This document shows, piece after piece, positions 46,778-58,910 of a DNA stretch of 64,000 nt. The stretch's first letter is position 1. Every line of letters begins with the position of its first letter. The stretch is from Trema orientale (taxonomy: Eukaryota > Streptophyta > Magnoliopsida > Rosales > Cannabaceae). Position numbers and translations under genes: made by a program. The stretch is taken from assembly GCA_002914845.1 (NCBI GenBank), contig JXTC01000038.1:1315027-1379026 (forward strand), read 5' to 3'. The notes under the pieces were generated by a model, which worked only from the letters and a program-made list of their open reading frames with translations, was not told the DNA's origin and ran no database searches.

Positions 46778-48162
46778 ACAAACTTTATCTCTGTTTGATT
46801 GCCGTGAAAACAATATTTTTTATTTTTTATTTTTTAAAAGTATGTGATTTTGGTTTTCTTTCATGTGTCTTTGATTCCAAGCTCAATCAATTTTGTTTTA
46901 GTGATTAAAATTTTAATGGCCACTGGAATGAAAATTCACTCTTTAATTGCAGCCATGGACACTTCGGAAACCGGAGCTCGAAACCCGGACGCTGGTGCTC
47001 CCAGTGGTGCTCCCAGTATGTACGTGTCTACGTTCCCTTTTAACTACAATTATTGCCCATTGAGCTATTTTGTAAGATTATGCTTTTTGGTTCCCAAGAA
47101 CAATGATTTTTTCATTTGTGAGATAATTACAATTACTTGATAGTAATAGAATTGTGTTTATTTTTTCAATTAAAGAGGTAGAAAGGCCTGTTGGGATATT
47201 ATATATGTTGCTTAAAAAGAGTATTTTGACATGTTTGGAGTTTCATAAAGAGGGTATCTGTACGAGTGGATGAAGGTGTTTATATATATATATATATATA
47301 GATAGGAAAGATGTATTGATTAAGAGTATTTTAGTGAGTTTGTGTGGTTGGAAGGGGCTGTATTTTGTTTCTACTTTGGGATCATAATGTGCTAATTGCT
47401 ACCCATGAGAGTTAGGTTAGAGTGGTCAGGCCATGTTTTGATCACATGAGGTTTGGGGTTGGATTAGTTTCCAGCCTCCCAAAGATAATTTTGGGTTCAG
47501 TAGGAGAACAAGGATTAACAAAATGTGCTAATTGCAATAATTCTTTTTGGTCTTGGAGTGCTAGAAAATGTTATTAATTTCAACATTCACTCATATGAGC
47601 TCGAGTGGTCAGGCTAATGGTTTGTTCCCATTAGGTCTGGTGTTCAATTCCTTATGGGGACCTACATAGCAATATGTTAGAGTTTCCTGCCTCCCAAAGA
47701 TTGTGGGGTTTGGCTGGAGGACAAATATAAAGAAAAGAAAACGTATCAAAATCTACATCCTGGGCTATTTATATGAACTCTTCTTTGAGCCTAAAGGGCT
47801 AAGAACAACTTGAAATCAATGAATGAAAAATATCCATGTGTTGTTTGTTCAATATTCTTCTTTCAAATGCTAGGAAGTTGATCTCATTCTGGCTCTTGGT
47901 TTCCTCTTAGGCTGCTATCTAGTATGTATCCTTTACATGTTTCGATTTTTATTCTTTCGCACATTAATGTGCATCTAATTGAATACTGTTTTCTTGAAAC
48001 AGGAAGGTAAAGAAGGGAAGACCAATGAAGAGATCGAAAAATGTGCGGAAGATGAAATCCATAGCAAAAGCAATATCTAAAAGTGAGAAAGCAGTTGAGA
48101 AAGTTTTGAAGCATGAAAACAAAAAATCGAGAACTCAATCTGCTAAATTGCTATATGAGTAG
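46654..48162 (+). CDS. small Lys-rich plant protein, three exons, 102 aa, function unknown
   Basis: Exons 46654-46735, 46953-47019, 48003-48162, all GT..AG (donors GTATGT and GTACGT), 309 nt in frame. The protein reads MAKNRNKKKRDSSAMDITEN, FVSDLPQAMDTSETGARNPD, AGAPSGAPSMKVKKGRPMKR, SKNVRKMKSIAKAISKSEKA, VEKVLKHENKKSRTQSAKLL, YE. Basic clusters at both ends (NRNKKKR; KKGRPMKRSKNVRKMK) look like nuclear or nucleolar signals, and the C-terminal half can form a charged helix. The ordered splice phases and the intact end argue for a real gene. I recall similar short plant proteins without assigned function. The telo-box/site II promoter points to ribosome biogenesis or growth, as inference only. 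Intron 2 (about 1 kb) holds two SINE-like insertions. Confidence 0.82.
47400..47521 (+). mobile_element. short SINE, about 122 bp, 14-bp target duplication, in the intron of the Lys-rich gene
   Basis: The flanks are identical: AATGTGCTAATTGC at 47386-47399 and at 47522-47535. The insert starts with tRNA-like text (GAGTTAGGTTAGAGTGGTCA, A box-like) and shares GAGTGGTCAGG...CCTCCCAAAGAT with the copy at 47594. It has no long A tail. The head is worn, but the duplication is exact. Confidence 0.78.
47594..47745 (+). mobile_element. second SINE-like copy in the same intron
   Basis: GAGCTCGAGTGGTCAGGCTA is an A box-like head and GGTGTTCAATTCC a B box-like site about 35 bp later. The 3' part shares CCTGCCTCCCAAAGATTGTG with the upstream copy, and the end turns A-rich. 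No clear target duplication was found. Confidence 0.65.
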
Positions 48163-48429
48163 GTTCTGGTTGACCATAGTATCATTATACAAAAAGAACT
48201 ACGAATATCAATTTTTTTTTTTTGGGGGTCATCTTTGTATCAAATTTCCAAGCCTCTCCCCCCTCCCGATTTTGGTTAGTAGTTTCTGTCAACTTATCAC
48301 AGCCTTTTTATTTCATTTAGCTTGGTGAGGAAGAAGTTGTCTTAGCTATTCTGCTTGTGAGTTGTGATTAACATCATGATTAGAATAGATATTGAAATGT
48401 CTAATTGCATGAAGGGAAGCAAGGAAATT

Positions 48430-48444
48430 TAAAGATGGCAGATG

Positions 48445-48475
<31 letters not shown>
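48430..48475. repeat. long poly(T) run
   Basis: An uninterrupted run of over 30 T followed by A residues. It may be the complement of a retroposon tail or a slippage product. Confidence 0.7.
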
Positions 48476-48480
<5 letters not shown>

Positions 48481-48870
48481 TTTCGGCAGAGTGAGAAACA
48501 CACACAAGATAATATTGGGGTGTCTATATTTCGTTTAGTTTGGTGAGCAATTGGTATCCATCGTGCTTGTCAGTTGTGATAACTTAATGATAAGAATAAA
48601 GGCACAAAGGTCTTTTATTGCATAAACATCCCAGACTTCTCGGTTTCGTGTCTATATCAGCCCAAGCTACTGTCCTCCATTTTTTTTTTTAAATGATGTT
48701 ATGTTTCAACTCTTGTCTAATTTTACATTTAATTCAGTTTTATCTTTCTGCCTTCTTAATTCCCTGTTAAATAATTTGAGTACTCTTTTGCTGTCACAAT
48801 GATTCAAGATTGCGTACATTTGTTAGCTTAAATAAAGCGCTAATATAATGATGTGCATATATTTCTCCCT

Positions 48871-49410
48871 TGTTGGGTGCGAACAAAATCTCATATTGGC
48901 AAAACTTGGAATGAGAATGGGCTCATAAGGAATTGTGATACTACTCTCAATAGGTTGACATTTTAAGATGGAATTCCAACCCCTTAGGAGAAACCCATGG
49001 CGCAACAAATGGTGCGGTGAGCGTGGACCCAAAGGTTGCCATGTGTCAGATGAAGTATGGGTTCGGGTGTTATCGTGATGGTGAAAATTCCGTGGAAACT
49101 AAAAGGTGGACTAACCTCCGTGTTAATGCTAAAAAAGACACGTGGAGACCTTGAGGTGTATGGGTTGTGAACATTATGAGAATGTGGTGGTCAAGTCGAG
49201 ATGATGTATTCATGAACAGAATGGTCCTCGTTTGAGGGGACTATGGTACTTTGTTCAAAGGAGGGATTGTGGAGTGCGAACAAAATCCCATATTGGCAAA
49301 ATATGGGAAGAAAATGGGTTGATAAGAAATTGGACTACTCCTCTCAATAGGTTAGACCTTTTGAGATGGAACTCTATCCCTTACGAGGAACAGGAACTTA
49401 TGGCGTAACA
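48871..49410 (+). mobile_element. TRIM (miniature LTR retrotransposon), 540 bp, exact 5-bp target duplication
   Basis: Terminal direct repeats at 48871-49007 (TGTTGGGTGCGAACAAAATC ... GGCGCAACA) and 49268-49410 (TGTGGAGTGCGAACAAAATC ... GGCGTAACA), about 140 bp each and TG...CA bounded. The purine tract AAAGGAGGGAT precedes the right repeat, and a possible primer site follows the left one. The flanks are TCCCT on both sides (48866-48870 and 49411-49415). There is no coding part, as is normal for TRIMs, which depend on other elements' proteins. Structurally it looks whole; the two repeats differ by roughly 15%, so it is an old copy. Confidence 0.9.
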
Positions 49411-49427
49411 TCCCTCATTTTTTTCCC

Positions 49428-49690
49428 CTCTAACTAAATAATAGACAAGACAAAGGCGATTAAAATATGACAATTACAGAGAGCGGAGATCCTTTTTTTT
49501 TTTTTTTTTTTTTTGTTGAGGGGAATGAGTCATTCTTATTAGAGAAGAGGAATGCCATTTTCTTTTTTCCTTTTAACTAAATAATAGAAAAGACAAAGGC
49601 GACTAAAATATGACAGTGACAAAGAAAGGAGACCCTTTTATTTTTTTTTGAGGGGAAGGAGTTCTTATTGGAGAAGAGAAATGCCAGTAT
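49428..49690. repeat. diverged tandem duplication, about 145 bp unit
   Basis: The block AACTAAATAATAGACAAGAC...GGCGATTAAAATATGACA...GGAGATCC..T-run..GAGGGGAATGAGT...TTAGAGAAGAGGAATGCCA recurs from about 49573 with substitutions. Both copies hold a long T-run. Confidence 0.75.
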
Positions 49691-49699
49691 CAAACACTT

Positions 49700-51265
49700 C
49701 AAGTGACGGCTACATAAGAAAATTACATACCTATCCTCTAACGTTTGTAGTAATTAAGTCACTGGCATGTCTTAGCTATATATTTGGGTGGGACCTACTT
49801 GGACCCCTTAGAGGACCAACCAGAATGACAGATAGAGATGCGTCAAACAACTTAGATGCAACATTCAGTATTCTCATACATGGAAATTAAAAGACAGTCA
49901 ATACTACTAATTTAGGACTACATGACAACTATTATTGCATCAAAAAAACATGTCAAGTAAGCAAGGAAATGGACCTTACATCATCCAAATTCTCATGCTC
50001 AAAGTTGATCAGGAGTTGAGAATTATGGCTTTCAACATCAACAAGTGCTTTCATATTGTCGATTGGCATCTTAAGTTTCTGATTTTTTTAGAAGTAACTT
50101 CCAGATTTTCTGTCTCTTATTTAAGAATTTTCGCATGAGAATTAGCTTCATCATTCTTTGCCTCTAGTTTCAATATTTTTGCAGGAGAATTAACTTCCTC
50201 ATTTTCTAGTAGTGATCGTTCCTTGGCAGGAGTAGAAACCAGTGACAATTGCTTAGACATGTCTTTATAATCTGAAATAACTATTACATGTACATCTTGT
50301 ACAAAATATCTTTTCATACTATTGGTGGCGGATAGTCACTATATTAGTGAGAATGATTGGTCCTAAAAATGTATTTAAGTTTATAGTCATAAAATTTAGT
50401 GACAACTGTCGACTGTCGTTAATATTATGACACTCACTTGAAAAATAGTACTACAAAAGTCATTTTGGCCCAAATTACTCCTACCTAGTTCCATTTCCGA
50501 GTAAAAACTCTCTGAGTGAAGGCGTAAGCCCAAATTACGTCATGATTACTATAGCAAATTGAGTATAAGAATACGGTCATGATTATTATAGCAAACTGAG
50601 TATAAGATTACGGTCAAACTCGTTCATAAAGTATTTGTATAATATCTACACTAACCTAAAATTCTAACAGTTTAATCTGTCACAACCATACACTAGTTTC
50701 CTTCTTATTTATTTTTGGATTTTTTGGGAAGATAACTATGTTCTCCATTGCAAATCTAACAATAAACTTTTTTAAGAAAAGTAAATATGCATATTTTCCA
50801 AATGGCAAAATTATTCCAATTATTACGTACTCCATGAAATTTCAATATAAGTTATTGGACAGTTTTATTATGTATTACGTGATATAATTATGTTTTATTA
50901 TATAACTACCAAATTATTATTTACTAGATGACACTATAGCATCTTCTTTTAGCTCATTTTTCCTCTTCCGAAATAAAGACGACGGTCTACTTTTCAGTTT
51001 AGGAGAACAAATAGATTATTGTCGCAGACTTATAATTCTTCTTTTTTATTTTTATTTTTATTAATATTTTTTTGGGCTTTCGGTCATAGTTTGCCTAATT
51101 ACATCTGAAAATGACCTGTAAACCTTATCACAACAACGGCTAACTTTTGGGATGACAATTATTATTATTATTATCTTTCATATTTTACGAAAAAAATGCA
51201 AAAAAAAAAAGAAAAATAATTTACCTATTCTTTTTTTTTTTTTTTTTTTTGAGAGAGAAATAACC
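49700..51265. other. AT-rich intergenic DNA
   Basis: No gene recognised. A frame at 50117-50317 (-) contains a short internal repeat (NSPAKILKLEAKNDEANSHA) of unclear meaning. T-rich runs occur near 51040 and 51230. Confidence 0.5.
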
Positions 51266-51269
51266 TACT

Positions 51270-51455
51270 TAATTCTAACCTGCCTATTTTAGCAAAAAAA
51301 ATCTAAAAATTAAAATGTACCAAAATAAAAAGTAACCTACCAAAATTTACCACTCCCTACCTTTTTTGAATTAGGTAAGTTACTTTTTTATTGTGGTACT
51401 TTTTCCTTTCTGGGATTCTTCTTTTTTTGTGTGGCTAAAATAGGCAAGTTAGTTG
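51270..51455. mobile_element. MITE-like inverted repeat, about 185 bp
   Basis: The left arm (CTAACCTGCCTATTTTAGC...GTACCAAAATAAAAAGTAACCTACC) and the reverse complement of the right arm (CTAACTTGCCTATTTTAGCC...GTACCACAATAAAAAAGTAACTTACC) match over about 80 bp. The target duplication is not certain. Confidence 0.72.
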
Positions 51456-51918
51456 TCTATTGAATCCAAACAAAATCCAAAGAAAAAGTCAACATGTTTA
51501 AACCAATAGAAAGACCTTACATCATCTTTTTTTTTTGACGTAATCTTACATCATCTTTGGTCATACTTAAGAAGGTTCATGTTTCGTCGGTTTTACTCTC
51601 TTACAGTCTCTTCCACGTAGACTCACACCTGACACCCTCAGACATTGCCCCGTAATCACAGGTAAAATCTTTTCCACTTTAATAATCGCTCGCACAATAA
51701 AATTCACAATCACCAAAATGTCCAACCAATCACAAATCAATTTTTCCTATTCTAATGTTATAAAACACTAATTCTTAAATTGGTTTGTGAAAGAACGTTC
51801 TGAGCAATCACACTGAATTTTCCCAAGTGAAAATCCTCTTTGTTGTTAGTGAAGTACGTAGTAGTGACACACCATCTTTCTCTCTCACTTCTCATTTTCA
51901 GGGTTTTGAGCTTCATCA

Positions 51919-52039
51919 ATGGCTTCCTCTCCCAAGAAGACCATGTGCTTTTATTGTGAGGCTGAGACAAAAGACTACATTAGAGGGTGGCCACTCAGAG
52001 TCAGAGATGGCAGCTTCTCCAAGCCTTGTAACTCTTGCG
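51919..52039 (+). pseudogene. orphan first exon of a VAL/HSI2-like B3 repressor gene
   Basis: The exon encodes MASSPKKTMCFYCEAETKDY and IRGWPLRVRDGSFSKPCNSC and ends at a GTGAGC donor in phase 1. VAL proteins begin with a like Cys-pair motif (C..C..T...W.KGWPLRSG.....C..CG) and have an intron at the same spot. A CT-rich leader precedes the ATG. Downstream, a TTAG acceptor near 52551 opens text reading GALFQLVCAMFRFGWKPVTK, which loosely recalls the next VAL segment (SAFE.LVFCD.FH...GWR.C), but reading then fails and no B3, CW or EAR part follows before the fossils at 53 kb. So it is most likely a gene relic or a partial duplicate. A short one-exon product cannot be ruled out. Confidence 0.5.
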
Positions 52040-52559
52040 GGTGAGCCATTTAATTTTCTTTTTTTCCTATCTTATTAATTTGGTTCCATTGAATTCATTT
52101 TGCTTTGTTTTGTTAAATGTTGTAAGATTAATGTGTCATATCATTTTCATAAGATATTCTTAACGGTTTCATAATTTTAATCTTTGTTGGATTTTATTGA
52201 ATGAGTTTGTCAATTTTGGTTTTGTGAGCTTTTGTTCTTAATGTGAGCTTTGTTGTTTGTAGAGCATTTTGAGTCAGTTAGTTTGTGTTGGCTTTTGTTT
52301 ATGAATGTAGACCATGAACTCATAAAAGAGGAGACATATACTATCAGGTGTAATTATGTAATGGTATACAAGTGTGTGGAGATGTTATTATTGTTCTTTT
52401 AAGTTATGACGGTAAGAAATTGTAGTAGGGTCTGCTCCTTGTGCAACATTGGCATGGATTTCCCCTTTTTTTTTTTAATTTTTTTTTTTGAATTTTAGGC
52501 TTTCTCTAAATGTTTGTTTGAAGAAAACATTTTGCATAATCTTTAGATTAGGGAGCTTT

Positions 52560-53060
52560 GTTTCAGCTTGTGTGTGCAATGTTTCGCTTTGGATGGAAAC
52601 CAGTGACAAAATTGTAGTACAAAGGCATAGTATAAACCATACTGTAGTTCAAGAAAACACCTATGGAGGCTGTCACTAAATTAGTAGGCTCTTTGATGAG
52701 GTGATTATCTAGCGGTGCAAATTGGCATTGGTCCATCCTGCAAGAGCATACAGAACCTACCATGGGACTTGAGAGTAATGGTGCTACAGGATCGAAGCGC
52801 GTGGACGAGAAAGACAACTATCGAACGAGATCACAACCATGTTAAGACACATTCATTCTCAAAGAGTACCCAAAACTTAAGGCTTCAAAGTCTTGCTGAT
52901 TCTCTCAAGTTCATCAAGAACAATGGAAAAAAAAAAGAAAACTCTTTATCTGAAATAAACGCAGCTCACAATCTGATTTCGAATATGGAGGAAATATAAG
53001 CCTATTTACAGGCACTAAAAAAATTAATTAAATAGATGCGTGATTCTAATAATTCAAATA
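52560..53060 (+). other. denser, coding-like stretch of unknown nature
   Basis: Base composition rises and a 94-codon frame (52715-52999) runs through Lys/Asn-rich text. It may belong to the broken VAL-like gene or to an old repeat. No family likeness is secure. Confidence 0.3.
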
Positions 53061-53099
53061 TTGAATGCTTCAATTGGCTCATGAAGTCCAACTCAAGGT

Positions 53100-53743
53100 G
53101 CATTGCGTCAAGTAACAAATGACATTGAAATTTGATAGGGTACCACGTGGTTCAAGTAACAAATGATATCAAAGCTTCCATACCTAAATAAGTCGAGGTT
53201 TTGTATAGAAAACCAACCTGAAACACAAATGGTACTAAAGCTATTCTAGACATATTACCACTAGCTTCTAGTGGTACCCATCTCTTGGGAGAGAAGTATA
53301 TTGATATCTATAAGTGTGCTTCCTCCTAGTTATATGAGTAAATAGGTTTTGGATATAAAATTTTAAGATATATAGCAAGGTCAAAGCTCAATATATACTG
53401 AAACCGTAAATCTTCACAAACGATACTAGCTAGAGCCAATCTCATTTAGAAGATACTCTTTTGAGGACGTTCGCCCTAGCTAACGAGGAACTTATGTCCT
53501 AGTCACAAGGAGTGACTGTCATGCTAGTGAGGAAAAGGCATCCTAAAAGGGTTCAGCATCTAAGTGTAGTGCTAGCAAGACAATGGCGACCAATAAGGAG
53601 TGAGCTAGTATTGAACACTACCTAAAAGTGAAGCTTCTTGGCAATGATAAGAAAACTAGCCACTTGTGTTATGCAAGTTTAGACTTTAGTTATGACTAGT
53701 CTTTTTAATTAGAGATATTGTCCCCACAAGGTGGTATTAGAGC
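53100..53743 (+). mobile_element. possible LTR fossil with primer-site relic
   Basis: TGGTATTAGAGC at 53732-53743 resembles the initiator tRNA-Met primer site, and it follows CCCCACA at 53722-53728, which would be an LTR end. The several hundred bases before it would then be a worn LTR in the + direction. No left end or partner LTR was found. Confidence 0.4.
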
Positions 53744-55900
53744 TAGTTTAATTTGGTTGTTATCATGTGGAGTTTATTGAGCCTTTGACAAGGGCTGAAA
53801 ATACTAGATAGAGCTCTTAATTACTATAATTAGTGTTTTGACAAATGAATTTTTTGATGGGCAAACTTGAGCTTAGAAGGTGAAGTTGCAATAAAGGGTT
53901 TAGACCAAAAAATGATCTTTAGCTATAGAATTTAAAGGTACAATCATGATTTTAAGTTGAGATAAATTTTGACACAGATGGTGATTTCTTTATATTCCTA
54001 AGCTAGAAAATGAAAATTTAAGAACCTCAACCCTTTTTCAGATTTCAAGAATAGTTCCACTAAATGATTCATAAATTATATGATTATAAGGGAAATATGC
54101 ACTGAGGTTGGTTTATGTTGGAGCAAGTAATAAGAAGTTTAAGATTAAATGTTGTGTATTGGAAATAATGACTACTTTTGGCACATTGGATCTCTATTTA
54201 CTTGGGTTAGATTCACCTCATCTTAAATGTGTTTTAGGAAACATTATACCATGAATTGATAAATGACATGGTATATATATATATATTTTTTCCCTTTCAA
54301 AAATTTCCTTCTTTGTAGAAACTTAAGACTTTGATAATCTTATTTTTTTACTCATTAGAGTTTCCAATTTGACTATGTCTATAGTTAAGAGGATATAAGT
54401 CAAATTTCCATCTAGAAAGGTTAGTTTGTCTACATCCTTATTGATTTCGAGGATGCTTACTAGAAGGCTAATAATCTCGCGCAGTCGTCGCAGACATACA
54501 AACTCCCTAGTTTTAACCTCAATACTATACATTATGAGACCCAGGTCCCTAAGCTGTAACTTCTACACATGTCAGCTTACTTATAAGATTATGTACCAAA
54601 AGGCTACTTATGAGAGGGATACTCACCAATAAGCTACCATTGGAATTTCATCATTGAAAGAGATGATTCAAGTACCGAGGAATGCTAATGGAGTTACGGA
54701 TAAGGCTATCGACTTATTGTCACTCGACTTTTCTTAAAATACATTGCCCATATAGTTGTTATTGAGTTTTCAGATGTCAATTTATCATGTATCCTGAATT
54801 CTAAATGTCAGTATGTAGTCCTTTTCCAATTATGTCAAGCTAAATTATAGAAGAAAAAAATATATGAATCTCCGCCATTGCGCCTTTCTCAGTATTAACT
54901 CTTCCTTATTTTTGTCGATAATTGTTTCTCTTCTCCTTGCATACAAGTCATGTAACGAGCTCTGCTAGGCCTATTTTAATGCTTCTCAAAGCTTTTAAAT
55001 GCTATATTTAGAAAGAATATATAGCCAATACAATACACTTATTACCAAGTTAATCTAGGTACTAAAATATCTGGTGTTTATAAAAGCAAATAATCATATT
55101 CATCGTAAAAGAAACTTCAAAAACATGACGAGCTAAAAGTGAAAAGAAATAAACACTGCTTATTATAATAAGAGTTGATTGCATATGAAGTATTTAATAT
55201 ACGAGGAGACTGCATTAATAAGCTCCTACATTATTCCCTTGAGTTGTTATTTAATGTATCTCTTCATAACGATATACTGATCACGTTCACGGTCAACTTT
55301 TTGATAACGTGACAACTTGTCGTGTTATTAGAAAGAAACTATCCATAAAGAAAAGAAAGATAGACCAGGGTGATATTATAACATGGTACTTGACTCCTCA
55401 TACTAAGGTATTAAAATTAAGTATTTTTAAGTGAAAATCAATTTCTAACCAGCTCTTCCACAATTCAAACCTACAAAATGCAAAGTCATATAGAACTTAA
55501 TCCTACAGCGTCAATTGAGTATTTCGGGTGTACGCGCTTTCTCGAAAAATAAAAAAAGCGATCGACTTTCGAATATTTATTTTTTAAGTTCTTTAATTCT
55601 TCCATACTTAATAAAATCCTCTTTTTTGATGATTGAACTTATTTAAGTAAATGACCAGAAGTGTCTAGTTTTTGCAGTACTTGTTTGAGAAGATAATTTG
55701 TCAATACTTCTATAACGTGTGCATGAAAGTAGGGACACAAATTTCTTGAAGCAACCACCAAGCATAATGCAAGTTTCTCCATCTCTGTATATCTTATTTC
55801 AGTATCAAGAAGTCATTTACTAATATAGTATACTGGGTATTGAATTTTCTCTTTCTCGCGCATAAATGCTACTGATATTACGTGTTGTGATACGGTGAGA
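53744..55900. other. AT-rich DNA with no recognised gene
   Basis: Only short frames. Given the neighbours on both sides, it is probably old retroelement DNA; no domain text is readable. Confidence 0.4.
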
Positions 55901-58900
55901 TAGATATATAGGCTTTCTCCATGTACTAGTTTAGAAAGTAATGGTGGTTACCTGAGGTGTTTCTTAAGTTCTTCGAATACTTGCTCGCATTGCTCAGTCT
56001 ATTTGAAGTACTTGGGTTCTTTGAGTGCATTAAAGAATGGGAGGCACCTATCAATTGAGCGTGATATGAATTGACTGAGTATAGCAACTCTCCCTGTCAG
56101 GCTTTGGACTTCTTTTGGATGTGTAGGAGATTGCATATCAATCAAAGCTTGTATCTTTTCAGGATTAGTTTCTATTCCTCATAGATTGACCATTAACCCC
56201 AATAACTTTCCTGATCCAACTCCAAAAGCACACTTCAGTGGGTTTAGCTTCATCTGGTAACACTGTAATTTGTTGAACATTTTCATCCAGGTGTTTCATA
56301 TGTTCTGATGCATACTTTGACTTCACCAGCATATCGTCTACATACACCTCTATGGTCTTGCCTATTTGATCTGCAAATATTATGTTTACCAGCATTTGGT
56401 ATGTTACACCAGTGTTTATGAGACCAAATGATATGACTTTGTAGCAATAGAGTCCCTGATCAGTAATGAAGGATGTATGCTCCTCGTTAAGATCATACAT
56501 TGGAATCTGATTGTAGCTTGAGTATGTATCCATAAAGCTTAGGAGCTCATGACCAGAGGTCGCATCTACTAATTAATCTATACATGGAAGCAGAAAGCTA
56601 TCGTTGGGACAAGCTTTATTTAGATTCATAAAGTCTATACATATTCGTCACTTCCCATTTAGTTTCTTGACAAGGACTAGATTTGATAGCCAATTTGGGT
56701 AAAATGACTCGCAGATGAAGCTGATGTCAAGGAGCTTGTCTACTTCATCTTTGAGTACTTGATAATGATTTTGGTCCATAGGTCTTCGCTTCTGTCTGAT
56801 AAGCTTATGATTGGGGTCAATGTTTAGACGATGGCACATGATGTTGGGGTCAATCCGAGTCATATCTGCATATTTCGAAGCGAATACGTCTACATTGCCT
56901 ACCAGAAAAGCTGATAGCTCCTTGCGTATATCTTCCTTTAGATGTTTACCGAGCTTCAGTACTTATGTAGGTTCTTTCTTATCTATTTATAAGTCGATTA
57001 GTTCCTCAATAAATCCAGTAGTGGGTTCCTCATTATTTGATTATGGGTCGAAATTGTCGTCAATTGATACTTTGCTTGCATTCTCAGATTCAACTACGAG
57101 AATTTGGTTCATAGCTTTGCCTTTTAAGGCTATCTTTATAGCTTTATTGTAGTATTCACGAGCTTTATGTTGACTCCCTCGAACGTATCTTGTTCCCTCT
57201 GGAGCTGGAAACTTCATGGTTAGGTGGTAGATAGACGTAATCGCCTTCAGGTCCTTCAAGGTAGGTCACCCAATCATGGTGTTGAGTGTAGATAAACAGT
57301 CGATAACTAGGAAGTTAGTTATAATAGTAACTTCGCGAGGTTTATCACCGACTATCAATGGAAGGGAGATAGCTCGTCATGGAATATGGAAATCCCTAGT
57401 GAACCCGTAGAGTGGGGTGATGACTGGTCAAAGAAAGTCTTCACTTAGCCCCATTTTTTTGTATGCATCTAAGTAGAGAATGTCTATTGCACTACCGTTG
57501 TCGACAAGCATTCTATAGATATTATTATTTCCCACCTGAGCCTTGATCACCAAAGCATCATTGTGTGGATGTTGCATAAGTCGTGCATCTGCTTCTATGA
57601 ATGTTATGTCATCGCATTCCCTTATGGACTTTCTAGTTGGTCTTTCACTAAGATGGTGTACATTGGTAAGGTGTTCAGTTTTAGCTTCTATTGCATACAG
57701 ATTCTAAGCTCTCTTAGATTCATTGCTTATATGAAGACCACTAAAGATAGTTCTAATGTCCCACATAATTTCACGTGCTTGTCGCCTATCTTATTTGCGT
57801 TCTTTCTGGTCATGAGTGCCATCTTTGCGCGCGACAAATTCTTGGAGATATCCTCTATGAATTAGGTCTTTAATCTCATATTTGAGCATGTAGTATTGAT
57901 TGGTATCATGTCCGATTTCTTTGTGGAATCTGCAGTATTTCTTTGGGTCTCTTTTTGATGCCTCCAATTTGATAGGTGGTGGATATCTAAAATTAACCTT
58001 TCCTTCAGATACAGCGTATACATGTTCTATAGAGCCTGTCAGCTTAGTAAAGTTGTTGTAGTGCAGTATTGATGACCTCCTCCCTTCATTGTGCGACTTT
58101 TTAGGAGATGATTCTCGATGGTAGCTACTTTTCCTCTTGCGGTTATCACTTTTGCTCGCATTATCTCTAGGTTGTTGCCTGTTTGAGTTTTTGTTAATAA
58201 TATTACCTTTAGCTTTGTGTAATACTTCTCTAAAGCTTTCAACCCTCATGTACTTATTGGCGAGCCTATAGAATTTAGTCATGCTTCTGCAGTGTCATTT
58301 TTGGAGGTGTTCCCAAAACGAGGATTCTGGTAGCACTCTAGAAGTCATATATGCAAGTATTGCCTCATCTTGTGCATATCGAATGTGTATGAGCTCGGCA
58401 TTAAATCTAGGGAGATAAGATTTAAGCGTCTCATTAGGTCCTTGCACAATGTTTGCAAAATGAGCTAGTGGTAAGTTGAATTGCATTGTAGGTTGATAAT
58501 GTCTAAGGAACGCAGTACTATTTTGTGACTATGCAGTGATGGAGCCTGCTTTGAGAAACCTGAACCACTTTTTCACACCCTTGGTAAGAGTGATTGAAAC
58601 AGTAGCATTTGGCAAAGTCCAACAGCTAGTGGAGTTCCATCAAATCGTTGAAGTGCTCCAAATGTTCTTGTGGATCTATTTTCCCTTTATGTGGAGTGAT
58701 TGTTGGCATTTTGAAGTTGTGAGGTAGAGGCACTTCTCGTATGTCTCGGTCAAAAGGAGAATCACGGTAGCCTAAGTTAAGTTCATCCTCTTGAGCTTTT
58801 AAGGCCTCGAGTGCATCTTTCGGGTCATTCATATCTATACCCCCAACAGATTGTGCACACCAGTTGGATCTACGGCGGATTCTTTTAGAAGATGGAGAAC

Positions 58901-58910
58901 TCAATAAATG
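55900..58910 (-). mobile_element. Ty3/gypsy fossil, Tat-like lineage, minus strand, heavily broken
   Basis: Read on the minus strand, a gag region comes first (58900-57790). It contains DIREVPLPHNFKMPTITPHK and HLEHFNDLMELH, then a basic part and a zinc knuckle-like YCRFHKEIGHDTNQYYMLK with LIHRGYLQEFV after it; this wording is typical of Tat/Ogre-type Gag. Then come a protease/linker area (about 57700-56870) and reverse transcriptase (56860-55960) with KLIRQKRRP, YNQIPMYDLNEEHTSFITDQ and the catalytic-site text YVDDMLVKSK. RNase H-like and integrase parts are not readable past 55900. More than ten breaks are present, so the copy is old. No LTRs could be assigned to it. Confidence 0.85.
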
